Assembly (NCBI RefSeq): GCF_052180255.1 | Contig: NZ_CP197466.1 | Span: 3,534,001-3,598,000 of the forward strand | DNA from: Paenibacillus_AM sp052180255 | Lineage (GTDB): Bacteria; Bacillota; Bacilli; Paenibacillales; NBRC-103111 | Direction: 5' to 3' | DNA: 64,000 bases | Shown: piece by piece, positions 35,300-44,790 of the stretch | How positions within the stretch are numbered: position 1 is the stretch's first letter | Layout: every line of letters begins with the position of its first letter | Translations under genes and position numbers: made by a program | Notes under the pieces: generated by a model | What the model was told of the DNA's origin: nothing | The model's input: only the letters and a program-made list of their open reading frames with translations | The model's database searches: none

Positions 35300-35461
35300 C
35301 GATAACGTTGTTCTGTTCGCGACGTCCCACCGACTTAAGGCCACAACGTGGCCGGGCGCGATGCGCTTAGTCGGTGCGGATGTGTCCGGTTGCTCCCACT
35401 TCCCCGAAATCCCTCTGCCGGACCAAGGGCGATTGCCCGATGCGTGAACATGGTGTTATCG
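35300..35461 (-). repeat. attC site 24
   Basis: 162 bp; core boxes CGATAAC and GTTATCG. GACGTCCCACCGACTTAAGG family; third arm GGGCGATTGCCC. Confidence 0.9.
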
Positions 35462-35490
35462 GATGCCACTTCTTCCTTGAAAAACCATAT

Positions 35491-36138
35491 TCAATCAAGT
35501 TTTACATACCTTTTATAATATTCTTCATCTACAGTATTATCAAAATACTCCTTATCATGATCTGCGACATATCCAATAAAATCAGTCGCTTTCTTTAACT
35601 CCGAGAATGGCTTTAGTCTATTAACCACTCTCTCACCTATACTAATTAAGTTCTTATAAAAGATGTCATTTGTAATTGCAACGTCGGAATCGAATGATGG
35701 AGTACCCTGTCCATCATATATTCTTAAATATAATGTCATTATTTTATTTAATGTTTCCGGCAGTTCCTCATGAATCATGTATGCAAAATCCCCAATTCCA
35801 TAATACTTCATCACTTGTTTATCTCTTTCAGTCTGTTCCTTCTTATTTAATACTTTATTCAATTCTTCATGCGTATTCATATATAGAATCACATCACCGT
35901 AATGAGTATCCAAGTAAAGAACGAAAGCATATACATCTTTATTACCATTTGTAGTTGAGAATTGTGTGATCTTCTCCTTGCAATACGAATACAATAAATC
36001 TTCTATTTTCTTACCATCTATTAAAGTCAGATTCTCACGGAGTTCTTCTGTGAATTCCATTTCTCCATTCTTTCTATAGATGATAATTCCCCCTTGATTA
36101 GGTTCAATGCTATTGAATTTATCAAAAAAGCTTTCCAT
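35491..36138 (-). CDS. Unknown cassette protein
   Basis: A 215-residue soluble protein, MESFFDKFNSIEPNQGGIII, with FVLYLDTHYGDVILYMNTHE and a helical second half. The pattern loosely recalls DUF4303-type proteins, which are frequent in toxin-immunity loci. I cannot confirm this. Cassette 24. Confidence 0.7.
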   Translation of the reverse strand: MESFFDKFNSIEPNQGGIIIYRKNGEMEFTEELRENLTLIDGKKIEDLLYSYCKEKITQFSTTNGNKDVYAFVLYLDTHYGDVILYMNTHEELNKVLNKKEQTERDKQVMKYYGIGDFAYMIHEELPETLNKIMTLYLRIYDGQGTPSFDSDVAITNDIFYKNLISIGERVVNRLKPFSELKKATDFIGYVADHDKEYFDNTVDEEYYKRYVKLD

Positions 36139-36163
36139 TGTCTTCTCTCCTTTAAGTGGTTTC

Positions 36164-36326
36164 CGATAACGTTATTGTATCTACGAACCCTCATTTGCTT
36201 AAGGCAGCTTGCTGCCGGGTCCGACGGACTTAGCCAATGCAGGGTTGTCTGCTGAATCTTCTTCCTCGAAAATCCTTCTTGCAGACCAAGGGGCGTATGC
36301 CCCGCAGCGTAGATACGGTGTTAGGC
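36164..36326 (-). repeat. attC site 23
   Basis: 163 bp; core boxes CGATAAC and GTTAGGC. First arm CTCATTTGCTTAA/TTAGCCAATGC; third arm GGGGCGTATGCCCC. Twin of site 16. Confidence 0.9.
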
Positions 36327-36353
36327 GAAGTTACTGACTTCTTCGAGTTATTT

Positions 36354-36788
36354 TCAGTTTAATCTCTTAACAAATCTATATCCTGTGACATTAAATCCTC
36401 TATTTTTATAAAATTCATGTGCACTTATCCGTTCCTCTTTAATACCACTGGTAAGGTATAAAAAATCTGACCCCTTATTTCTCGTCCATTCTTCAATGAA
36501 ATTAATTAAAGCCTTTCCTACTCCTTGTCCTTGGTATTCCTTTTTGGTTACAAATGATGAGATTTGAGTTTTAAATTTATTGCTTGTATATGTAATATTT
36601 AGACGTACCCCGATCATTCCAACAACTTTTTCATTTATCGTAGCTACAAATGTAAAATAGTAAGGATTTGATCCAATTAGTTCCATACGATTTTTCATAT
36701 CTTCAATTGTTGAAGGTGAACCTAAATCAGTCATTAGTTCAGTTAACGACTCAAGATCAGATGAATGATATTCGCGGATTTGTATCAA
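36354..36788 (-). CDS. GNAT acetyltransferase, copy A of two
   Basis: A 144-residue GNAT, MIQIREYHSSDLESLTELMT. SFVTKKEYQGQGVGKALINF is the acetyl-CoA loop and SAHEFYKNRGFNVTGYRFVK the end. The copy at 43396-43830 differs at four residues. Cassette 23. Confidence 0.9.
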   Translation of the reverse strand: MIQIREYHSSDLESLTELMTDLGSPSTIEDMKNRMELIGSNPYYFTFVATINEKVVGMIGVRLNITYTSNKFKTQISSFVTKKEYQGQGVGKALINFIEEWTRNKGSDFLYLTSGIKEERISAHEFYKNRGFNVTGYRFVKRLN

Positions 36789-36835
36789 TATACTTCACCC
36801 TTCTTTAATATAGTTTTTATTATTACAGTAATTTC

Positions 36836-37000
36836 GCCTAACGTGTCCGTATTCACGACGTCTCACCGACTTAAGGCTGCGCCAGCAGCCGGCCGCGATG
36901 CGGTTAGTCGGTGCAGATGTGTCCGCTGAATCTGCCTCCTGACGATCACTTCTTTCGGACCGAGGGCCGCCAGGCCCGGTGCGTGAATATAATGTTAGAC
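36836..37000 (-). repeat. attC site 22
   Basis: 165 bp; core boxes GCCTAAC and GTTAGAC. GACGTCTCACCGACTTAAGG family; inner hairpin GGCTGCGCCAGCAGCC shared with site 42. Confidence 0.9.
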
Positions 37001-37014
37001 GAAGGATATGCCCT

Positions 37015-37602
37015 CTAGATAAAACAATCAATTATGTCCTTTGATCTTGTATATTTAATTAATCTTTCCACTTCATTCATTACACGTGTTTTTCCTTTTT
37101 CATTAGTCCACCAATTATCAGGTCTTGTATTAATATCTAGTACACCACAAAGGCTATACTTAATCCAATCAGGCATAAAGGTTTTCATTGATAATAAACA
37201 ACGCCTTAAATGAAAGAAGTTCGTTACTAAAATGATTCGTTTAATATTGCTCAAGCCATAACTATCTTCTAATAATGCTTTAGTAAATAGAATATTTTGT
37301 TTCGTGTTAGTTGATTTTTCTTCGAGTAATATATCTGATTCGTTAATACCCAAATTAATGGCAGCACTTTTCATACTTAGTGCTTCTGGTGGATTAGATT
37401 GACCCCCAGACATAACTATTATTTGAGCTCTATTTGCTTTAAATAATTCAACTGCTTTTGGAACTCTGTATACAGGGGCCGTGACACTCCCAAATACGAG
37501 GATGATCTCACCAAATAACCCATCGTCATCTAAGTTCTCAAATAGAATTTTATTGATAATTGAGTGATCTAAATCTTCTATTTTTAATTCTGATAAAAAC
37601 AT
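37015..37602 (-). CDS. YdcF/SanA-like DUF218 protein
   Basis: A 195-residue DUF218 protein. GEIILVFGSVTAPVYRVPKA, IVMSGGQSNPPEALSMKSAA and LLEEKSTNTKQNILFTKALL are the family blocks (the E..STNT motif being typical). It parallels the gene at 10484-11074 outside the array, though they are distant. Function unknown; ligand thought to be nucleotide-like. Cassette 22. Confidence 0.85.
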   Translation of the reverse strand: MFLSELKIEDLDHSIINKILFENLDDDGLFGEIILVFGSVTAPVYRVPKAVELFKANRAQIIVMSGGQSNPPEALSMKSAAINLGINESDILLEEKSTNTKQNILFTKALLEDSYGLSNIKRIILVTNFFHLRRCLLSMKTFMPDWIKYSLCGVLDINTRPDNWWTNEKGKTRVMNEVERLIKYTRSKDIIDCFI

Positions 37603-37637
37603 ATAGTCCTCCTTGGGTTCAGATTAGCATATCTTTC

Positions 37638-37783
37638 ATCTAACGCTTGTGCATTCCTGACGTTTATTTCCCTTAGATAGCTCTTATCTTAGGGAAATTA
37701 ATGTGTCGCTTGAATTCTCTTCTCTGAAATTCTTCTCGGCGACTGAGGAGCGTCAGTGACGAAACAAGAATGCTCTGTTAGGT
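37638..37783 (-). repeat. attC site 21
   Basis: 146 bp; core boxes ATCTAAC and GTTAGGT. First arm is a plain hairpin, AATTTCCC/GGGAAATT with TTAGATAG/TATCTTA; outer stem GTGCATTCCTG diverges. Confidence 0.85.
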
Positions 37784-37807
37784 GAAGTTAATGCCTTCTT
37801 TGAATAG

Positions 37808-39141
37808 CTACAAGAAAGGTGTATGGTGGTATACTATGTTTTTATCTGTGATCTTAGAGGCCATTGTCTTTGCATAGTTATGCGCCGCTTTGTGTTGTTT
37901 AACAGACTTGACTGCTTCTAGATAATCTTCAAATGTTGGAAGACCATATTTGTATCCGAAAATATAATATTTAGGCATATCCATTCTTGTTTCATCATCA
38001 GCTATTAAAAATATTAAACCATCGATATAGCCATCAACGTAAGAAACATCATGATATATCTTGTTCTTTAACTTTTCTTCCCTTATGGAATTATAAGAAC
38101 TAATTAGTTTAGTGATGGTGTACTTACTAGAATAAGTTCCTGAATTTTTATTCGATAACATTCTTTCGAATGCATGAATAATTCCATCTTGATAACATAA
38201 TGAATATATAGCATCAGGGTTATCACCAATATCAGTTGATTTCGAGAATTTTTGGTGCTCCCGGTACACTTCTTCTAATTGATCGTATACACCTCTGAAT
38301 CTATTATCATTAATAAGTATGTCATCATCTACTAAATGACCTTTCAAGCTCTCAATAAAATAAGTTGCATCAGTTATTATAGGAGTAATGTTATAATTTT
38401 TAAGTTTGTCCGCTGATGTTTTGTCAATTGTCACCATATACGAATGAGGCATTAATCCCTTCATTTCTTTAAACAGTGAATCGAAAATCTTATTAAAATC
38501 TTCGTCTCCAAAAGAGTATCCAATAAAAACTATTAGCTTAGTAGCAAGCATCATCTTCAAATTACTACCAACAAGTCCGGAATTCAATCTTTTGTAACAT
38601 TTTTTATAATCTTCTTCAGTTGCTACTATTGAACCAAAATTATTAATAGAGCCATGTATTTTAAACACTCTTCTATTTGCAGTCTGCCAAAAAATATAAT
38701 CTTCTACATCAACAAATGGAGTAGCATTGCACTCCCTTTCAAATAAATCGTCCCAATTTGTTGTAACGATATCTTTTATTTGCTCTATTGTTGACAATTC
38801 ATGATGAAAAGAGGATGCTTGCCGATAAAGCTCAGGGAAGGCATACACGTAATCTATCCTTCCCTTTATTTTGGTCAGTAATTTTGCTCTTCCATTTGTT
38901 TGCTCATCAATTGGGAAAAACTCAAATTATCTTCTGGATTGATAATCATTTCTCTACAGATATCCGAATAAAGGGTAGTCTTATATACTTTTTTTGATTC
39001 CGTGCTAACGCCCGCGCCAGCGAAAATAACTAATTCACCATTCTTCGTTGCTTCAATAATCTCTTTAGGTAAATAAAAACCATTATTATGATTACAAGAC
39101 GAACATTCACAATGTTTGTTTTCTTCAATTTTTACATCCAT
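37808..39141 (-). pseudogene. SIR2-domain protein, frameshifted
   Basis: Two frames make one SIR2-like protein. The first (38875-39141) has a Cys cluster HCECSSCNHN and the NAD loop ELVIFAGAGVSTESKK; the second (37808-38877) has VTTNWDDLFE, FKIHGSINN and VFIGYSFGDEDF. They join if one A is added to the run near 38880, giving EEQKLLTKIKGRIDYVYAFP. SIR2 proteins of this length, with a C-terminal helical domain, are NAD-depleting phage-defence effectors. Either a pseudogene or a slip-prone site. Cassette 21. The ATG at 39141 has a GGGTGAT site. Confidence 0.82.
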
Positions 39142-39180
39142 GAAATCACCCACTAACATTTTATTAGTTGCATTAATTTC

Positions 39181-39348
39181 ACCTAACGTTTCTGTATCTA
39201 CGACGTCCCACCGACTTAAGGCTCCGCCAGGAGCCGGCCGCGATTCGGTTAGTCGGTGCGGATGTGTCCGCTGAATTTACTTCCCTGTCAATTACTTCTC
39301 GCGGACCGAGGAACCGTCAGGCTCCAAAGCGTGGATATAATGTTAGGT
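39181..39348 (-). repeat. attC site 20
   Basis: 168 bp; core boxes ACCTAAC and GTTAGGT. GACGTCCCACCGACTTAAGG family; inner hairpin GGCTCCGCCAGGAGCC. Confidence 0.9.
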
Positions 39349-39380
39349 GAAGTAATCGGCTTCTTTGAAATACAATTAAA

Positions 39381-39405
39381 CCCATCTTACATACTGTAAA
39401 ATGGG
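39381..39405 (-). terminator. Possible terminator of the kinase cassette
   Basis: CCCATCTTACA pairs with TGTAAAATGGG in a compact hairpin between the kinase stop and the attC. The T run is weak on both strands. Confidence 0.4.
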
Positions 39406-39414
39406 CTTTCGAAT

Positions 39415-40471
39415 TTATATGTTCTGAAAAAATTTATTAAGCTCTAAGGAAGTATCAACTAGAGTAAGCTCTCTTGTTCTAATTAATGTCTGACTGAAAA
39501 TTCTATATCCCTCTTCATTCTTTACCACCTTGTATTTCTTTCTCCTCCATTCTTTACATAAATATTCACTTTCAGATTGGACTATCCAGTCAGGTACTTC
39601 ACTCTTTATTTTAGCTAAATCTTTATAAAACGCATCTAAGGTTTTATATCGTAGTTTTATTGCATTATTTATTACTCTGTTAATTTTTGAACAATATATA
39701 GGCAATTGAGGAATCACATTTATTAACTGATCTTTTGTAACAAGTTTAATTATTTGTTTTATTCCCTCTTGATAGGTATTATCCGGATCTAACCTTACTT
39801 TACTTAACTTAGCATAGGATTCTACGTCTGTTGGTAGTGTTCCATTAACTAATTGAAAAAGAATCAATCCTATTTGATAAATATCCGATTGGATTGAATA
39901 AATTCCTTTTGAAAATACTTCAGATGATCTATACAGATAAGGAATAGGATCTTCAATCAATACTTTTGCACCGATAGACTTAACGGAGCCTAAATCAATA
40001 ATTATAGGCTTAATACCATCATATATTATGTTCTCGGGTTTCAAGTCACGATGTACTAACCCAAGATTATGTACATCACTGACACCTACTATTAATTCCA
40101 TGATGATATCAATTGCTTGTTTTAATGATATTTGTGAAAGTCCACAAAATTTATCTAGAGTGTGTCCCTCAAGATATTCCGTAACAATGACCAATTGAGA
40201 CCCTGTCTGTGAGTCAATAAATGGAATCAAATACATTCACAATATTTTGTTTGTCTCTAAGATTAATCAGTGTTTCAACTTCATGTTCAATATTTTGACC
40301 TTCATCCCAAGGAATTGGAATAAATTTAACGAATACCTTTTTTTTAAAAGTTTCATGATAACCTTGAAAGGCTACACTAGAACCTTCAAAGATCTCTTCC
40401 TCCAATTTGATATTTCTTTCCTTTAAGAAGAAATCTTGATACATAGATAGATTAGAAGTGTCACTACTCAT
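39415..40471 (-). pseudogene. Ser/Thr protein kinase, split by a frameshift
   Basis: A first frame (40214-40471) gives the N-lobe with KKKVFVKFIPI (the ATP Lys) and an acidic helix EHEVETLINL. A second (39415-40236) gives VTEYLEGHTLDKF (hinge), LVHRDLKPENI (catalytic loop), IIIDLGSVKS (DLG for DFG) and SDIYQIGLILFQLV. The frames overlap by 23 bp at 40214-40236. All kinase motifs are kept, so a one-base shift is the only damage. Its start overlaps the stop of the partner gene (ATGA). Cassette 20. Confidence 0.82.
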
Positions 40472-40905
40472 ATTAATTCCTCTAATAACAAGTAAGCGAT
40501 AACTTGCTGAGCTTTGGTTGAATATCTAACTTCGTTAAAACTCACCCATAATGGGTTTGTTGGCAGTTCCTTAAATTTCTTTTTGGTCTTTTGTGTTTTT
40601 ATCTTAATTAATTGTTTTGCATATCCAAAGTCAGAAATCGCCAAATCAATAATACCTTCAGCCTTTACTCGCTCAATTGAAGGACTTCTTTGTCCATTTG
40701 AAGCGACCTCCAAAATTAATCTTTCAATTTCGGTGAATCTCTTAATTACCATTTGAATATAATTGTAAAGTTCTCTAAGAGACTCTCCAGAGTCGTTAGA
40801 CAAAACAAACTTTTCAATTGCCAAAGATCGATCATTTTTATTGAAATTAGATACATATATTTCATTTGAACTAATTGAAAAACCCAATATATTAATTTGT
40901 GACAT
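40468..40905 (-). CDS. Unknown partner of the cassette kinase
   Basis: A 145-residue protein. MSQINILGFSISSNEIYVSNFN followed by ERLILEVASNGQRSPSIERV and a basic KIKTQKTKKKFKELP suggests an RNase H-like (RuvC/DUF3010-like) fold with an early G-x-S strand, but catalytic acids are not clear. It is coupled by ATGA to the kinase gene, a two-gene cassette. A kinase plus partner in one unit is typical of defence modules; this is inference. Confidence 0.65.
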   Translation of the reverse strand: MSQINILGFSISSNEIYVSNFNKNDRSLAIEKFVLSNDSGESLRELYNYIQMVIKRFTEIERLILEVASNGQRSPSIERVKAEGIIDLAISDFGYAKQLIKIKTQKTKKKFKELPTNPLWVSFNEVRYSTKAQQVIAYLLLEELI

Positions 40906-40997
40906 CTCCTTTGATTATGGAACAATACATATGTAAATTCTACCACAAAAACATCGTGTTAGAAAACGTCGGTTTATCTTAGAATTTAGATTATTTC

Positions 40998-41145
40998 ACC
41001 TAACGTTCCCGTATTCACGACGTCCATTCCCCTTAGATAGCTCCAATCTTAGGGGAATGGATGTGTCCGCTGAATCTGCTTCCCTGCCAATTGCTTCATG
41101 CGGACCGAGGTCCGTCAGGCCCGAAGCGTGAATATTATGTTAGGT
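40998..41145 (-). repeat. attC site 19
   Basis: 148 bp; core boxes ACCTAAC and GTTAGGT. First arm plain hairpin CATTCCCCTTAGATAG/ATCTTAGGGGAATG. Confidence 0.88.
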
Positions 41146-41166
41146 GATGTTAATGCCATCTTCGAT

Positions 41167-41682
41167 TCAACTAAAAAATGCTTTCGGGTATTTAAGTTCC
41201 CCTCTGATTTCTTGAAGTTTTCTTTCCTCAACTTCATAAACCATAAAAACCTCATCAGGCACTTCGAACTGTTTCAACTCAAGTCCAAATTTTCTTGCAG
41301 GTTGAAATCCTACCCGTGGATAGTAACTAGGATGTCCTATTAATAAAATGAGTCCATATCCTAGTGCCTTACATCTTCTAATACCTTCCTCTATCAAGCT
41401 ACTTCCTATTCCTTGTTTTTGTAAATCTGGCTTAATTGCTATTGGAGCCAATACGATTACTGTATGTACTTCATTTTGAGCTTCCACTATTGCTTTACTA
41501 AGCATTATGTGGCCTACTATTTCATTGTTTTTTTCTGCAACCAGAGATAACTCTGGTACAAACTCTTCAGACTTTCTGATTCGTTCAACTAGTTTTGATT
41601 CATCTTCTCTATTTCCAAATGCTTGAAAGTTTATTTGATATACATCTTTGAAATCCTGCTCAATTTCTGTTCGTATAATCAT
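41167..41682 (-). CDS. GNAT acetyltransferase, YhbS-like
   Basis: A 171-residue GNAT of the YhbS type. VLAPIAIKPDLQKQGIGSSL is the core and LLIGHPSYYPRVGFQPARKF the characteristic GHPxYYPRFGF block. YhbS-like enzymes are widespread and their acceptor is not well known. Cassette 19. Confidence 0.9.
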   Translation of the reverse strand: MIIRTEIEQDFKDVYQINFQAFGNREDESKLVERIRKSEEFVPELSLVAEKNNEIVGHIMLSKAIVEAQNEVHTVIVLAPIAIKPDLQKQGIGSSLIEEGIRRCKALGYGLILLIGHPSYYPRVGFQPARKFGLELKQFEVPDEVFMVYEVEERKLQEIRGELKYPKAFFS

Positions 41683-41733
41683 TTCATATCTCCAATCATA
41701 AAATATAGGTTTTTATAACATTGCATTAATTTC

Positions 41734-41891
41734 ACCTAACGTTCTTGTATCTACGAACCCGAGAGGCTTAAGGCGCATCGCGCCGGGTCCATCGGACTTA
41801 GCGTCGCAGGGTTGTGAGCTGAATCCACTTCTATGCTTACCCCATCCTGCGAACCAAGGGCGTAGCCCGCAGTGTAGATACAGTGTTAGGT
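41734..41891 (-). repeat. attC site 18
   Basis: 158 bp; core boxes ACCTAAC and GTTAGGT. Common first arm; outer stem GTATCTAC/GTAGATAC perfect over 8 bp. Confidence 0.9.
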
Positions 41892-41925
41892 GATGCCCCC
41901 GGCTTCTTGAGATACTTTCAGATTC

Positions 41926-42333
41926 CTATTTATTTAGTAAATCTCTCAATTGATTTGCATATTTCATAGATATTTCATATCCTTGGCTTGTATTTGTTTG
42001 GTCTACCAATAATCCCTTCATTGATCTATCTGAACCCAATGATAAATGAAAATTTTTAATTGTATTGTTAGAGTATGTAATTGTCATATTGTATTCTGCA
42101 CCGTAATTAAGTTCTCCTAACATTTTCGTTGCTGTTGTTATTGCTTCTTCAAATATCTTTAAAGATTGATCATTGTTAAAGTCTTGGTTCTCACACTTTT
42201 CTTCATTGAAAGATTGAAGACATTCAAGTTTTATCTGGTTAATCGAATCATTCATACCTGGCTTATTGCATCCTGAGATAAACAATAACATCAATGCCAT
42301 GGCTACTATGTATCTTATATTTATTGGTATCAT
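41926..42333 (-). CDS. Small lipoprotein
   Basis: A 135-residue exported lipoprotein. The signal MIPINIRYIVAMALMLLFIS ends at the lipobox cysteine (ISGC). The mature domain has EEAITTATKMLGELNYGAEY and a YEISMKYANQLRDLL end. No family is certain. Cassette 18 is the only cassette with a plain lipoprotein signal. Confidence 0.75.
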   Translation of the reverse strand: MIPINIRYIVAMALMLLFISGCNKPGMNDSINQIKLECLQSFNEEKCENQDFNNDQSLKIFEEAITTATKMLGELNYGAEYNMTITYSNNTIKNFHLSLGSDRSMKGLLVDQTNTSQGYEISMKYANQLRDLLNK

Positions 42334-42364
42334 CTCTTTTCATTAATTGATTTCAGGGGGTTTC

Positions 42365-42485
42365 ACCTAACGTTTCGTATATTCACGACACCCGGCGAAT
42401 GCCGGGTGTGTCCACAGTAACTGCTTCATTGAAGCCACATCTAGGACCGAGGGCGAATACCCGATGCGTTAATATGTTGTTATGC
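42365..42485 (-). repeat. attC site 17
   Basis: 121 bp, the shortest complete site; core boxes ACCTAAC and GTTATGC. First arm reduced to ACACCCGGC/GCCGGGTGT, second arm GTCC/GGAC, third GGGC/GCCC-like. Confidence 0.85.
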
Positions 42486-42490
42486 GAAGT

Positions 42491-43180
42491 TTAATTCTCC
42501 CTGATAATCTGAGTGAGTTCGTTATTAACATCTTCTTTAAATTTACATATTCTGGTTTGGTCCAGAGTTTTTTCTTCCTCTAAATTATTAATATACATAT
42601 TAGCTCTCTCTCTTAAATCTATCTTAGAGATCAAATTATTGTAGTCATCAATCATGTCACCGAATAATTCAAATGCTTTCATCCTAAATAGTTTACTGTA
42701 CTCTGCTGGCATATCCCCTCTTGCTTCATGCCCTGTAAATGGATCAATTATTTTTGGAATATAAGCAATATTCCAAGGGGCTGCAAATAAGAATGGATTT
42801 TTTGTCTTACCAAATATATGTGATATTTGATAGTTTTGGATCTTCTCAAAGGTACTTGTATCCCTTCCAATGTTCTTTCTAAACTTGGTATTTTCATTTA
42901 ATACTCTTTCTGGAATTGCATTGTTTGTGGGATCCTCTTTTATGTATTGATTCCCTAAAATAAATTGATAAAGAGCCTTGAACAGGTCAGTTCCTGAACC
43001 ATTTCGCCCGTAGCCTCTAATATATACTTGTTTATTACTTAAAACGTCATTCTTTAATCTATCCCAAGCGAATCGTGCTTGGCAATGATCAATATAAATA
43101 GATTCTTCCAAACCAAACTGATAGAATTGTTCTTTGCTAATATATCCTTTGCTAAAGAATGCTTGGTATGAATCTTTCAT
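42491..43180 (-). CDS. Unknown cassette protein
   Basis: A 229-residue protein. LSNKQVYIRGYGRNGSGTDL and, near the middle, FGKTKNPFLFAAPWNIAYIP are notable, the first resembling a nucleotide-binding glycine loop without the Walker A lysine. Function unknown. Cassette 17. Its stop is six bases from the attC core. Confidence 0.7.
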   Translation of the reverse strand: MKDSYQAFFSKGYISKEQFYQFGLEESIYIDHCQARFAWDRLKNDVLSNKQVYIRGYGRNGSGTDLFKALYQFILGNQYIKEDPTNNAIPERVLNENTKFRKNIGRDTSTFEKIQNYQISHIFGKTKNPFLFAAPWNIAYIPKIIDPFTGHEARGDMPAEYSKLFRMKAFELFGDMIDDYNNLISKIDLRERANMYINNLEEEKTLDQTRICKFKEDVNNELTQIIREN

Positions 43181-43205
43181 GTTGTTTTCTCCTTAATTAA
43201 ATTTC

Positions 43206-43368
43206 GCCTAACGTTGTTGTATCTACGAACCCTCAATGGCTTAAGGCAGCTTGCTGCCGGGTCCGACGGACTTAGCCAATGCAGGGTTGTCTGCTGAATC
43301 TTCTTCCTCGAAAATCCTTCTGGCAGACCAAGGGGCGTATGCCCCGCAGCGTAGATACGGTGTTAGGC
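43206..43368 (-). repeat. attC site 16
   Basis: 163 bp; core boxes GCCTAAC and GTTAGGC. Twin of site 23 with small changes (CTCAATGGCTTAA for CTCATTTGCTTAA). Confidence 0.9.
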
Positions 43369-43395
43369 GGAGTTACTGACTTCTTCGAGTTACTT

Positions 43396-43830
43396 TCAGT
43401 TTAATCTCTTAACAAATCTATATCCTGTGACATTAAATCCTCTATTTTTATAAAATTCATGTGCACTTATCCGTTCCTCTTTTATACCACTGGTAAGGTA
43501 TAAAAAATCTGACCCCTTATTTCTCGTCCATTCTTCAATGTAATTAATTAAAGCCTTTCCTACTCCTTGTCCTTGGTATTCCTTTTTGGTTACAAATGAT
43601 GAGATTTGAGTTTTAAATTTATTGCTTGTATATGTACTATTTAGACGTACCCCGATCATTCCAACAACTTTTTCATTTATCGTAGCTACAAATGTAAAAT
43701 AGTAAGGATTTAATCCAATTAGTTCCATACGATTTTTCATATCCTCAATTGTTGAAGGTGAACCTAAATCAGTCATTAGTTCAGTTAACGACTCAAGATC
43801 AGATGAAAGATATTCGCGGATTTGTATCAT
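43396..43830 (-). CDS. GNAT acetyltransferase, copy B of two
   Basis: A 144-residue near-copy of 36354-36788 (changes at H8L, S34L, I64S and F98Y approximately). Leader and attC follow. Cassette 16. Confidence 0.9.
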   Translation of the reverse strand: MIQIREYLSSDLESLTELMTDLGSPSTIEDMKNRMELIGLNPYYFTFVATINEKVVGMIGVRLNSTYTSNKFKTQISSFVTKKEYQGQGVGKALINYIEEWTRNKGSDFLYLTSGIKEERISAHEFYKNRGFNVTGYRFVKRLN

Positions 43831-43877
43831 TATACTTCACCCTTCTTTAATATAGTTTTTATTATTGCAGTAATTTC

Positions 43878-44040
43878 GCCTAACGTTCTTGTATCTACGA
43901 GCCCGAGAGGCTTAAAGGAGCGTAAGCGACTGGGTCCGTCAGGACTTAGCCTCGCAGGGTTGTCTGCCTGATCCTCTACTTCGAAAAGCTTCGGGCAGAC
44001 CAAGGAGTGAACGCGACGCAGCGTAGATATGGTGTTAGGT
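43878..44040 (-). repeat. attC site 15
   Basis: 163 bp; core boxes GCCTAAC and GTTAGGT. Identical to site 31 from the core onward while the left flank differs. Confidence 0.9.
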
Positions 44041-44074
44041 GATGTTACCGACTACATGAAATACCTACATAAAA

Positions 44075-44551
44075 TTAATTATTTAGTATGTCTAATACTG
44101 CATACGCTCTTCTTCTCACATATTCAACATAGTCCTCCGAGAATTTAATTATCAGTTCCAAAGTTCTTGGTTCCTTGTCAGTAATTGTTCCAAGGTGATG
44201 AGCGAATTGCCATCTTGTGTCATTATCATGATAGTTAAGTGCTTCTTCGGCCAGTGAACATAAAATTGATGGTTTACTAGCTACTTGAACAATAATTTCT
44301 TCACATTCATTGTCTCTACCGATTAAATAGAGGAGATTATTTACTGTCTTTCGATCCCAATCTTTATACTCCGTGGTCTCAATTAGCTTTGAAATTAATG
44401 AGTAAATAAGAGTCCAAGATTCATAATTGGCTTCCCATTCCTTAACTTGTTTTTCATTCTTAGACCACTTCCAAAATTCATCTACTTGTTCATCAATCTT
44501 TGTATAGATGTCTTTTGAGTTATCATGAATTTTGAAATATAGTTCATCCAC
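44075..44551 (-). CDS. HEAT-like repeat protein, copy B of two
   Basis: Protein identical to that at 30257-30733, with identical attC and leader. Neighbours differ on both sides, so the copy arose by cassette movement and recently. Cassette 15. Confidence 0.75.
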   Translation of the reverse strand: MDELYFKIHDNSKDIYTKIDEQVDEFWKWSKNEKQVKEWEANYESWTLIYSLISKLIETTEYKDWDRKTVNNLLYLIGRDNECEEIIVQVASKPSILCSLAEEALNYHDNDTRWQFAHHLGTITDKEPRTLELIIKFSEDYVEYVRRRAYAVLDILNN

Positions 44552-44592
44552 CTTATCACCTGTTCTATTTATTTTAATTTCTCGGTAATTTC

Positions 44593-44755
44593 ACCTAACG
44601 TTGGTGTATTCACGAACCCGAAAGGCTTAAAGGAGCGTAGCGATTGGGTGGCTCTGCCACTTAGCCTTGCAGGGTTGTCTGCCTGATTCCACTCCCCCGA
44701 AATCTCCTCTGGCAAACCGAGGGCGTTAGCCCGATGCGTGAATACGGTGTTATAT
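44593..44755 (-). repeat. attC site 14
   Basis: 163 bp; core boxes ACCTAAC and GTTATAT. AAAGGCTTAA/TTAGCCTTGC first arm, a paired change against the common GAGAGG form. Confidence 0.9.
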
Positions 44756-44790
44756 GATGCCGATGCCTTCTCTGCGTTACCTTCAAAATA

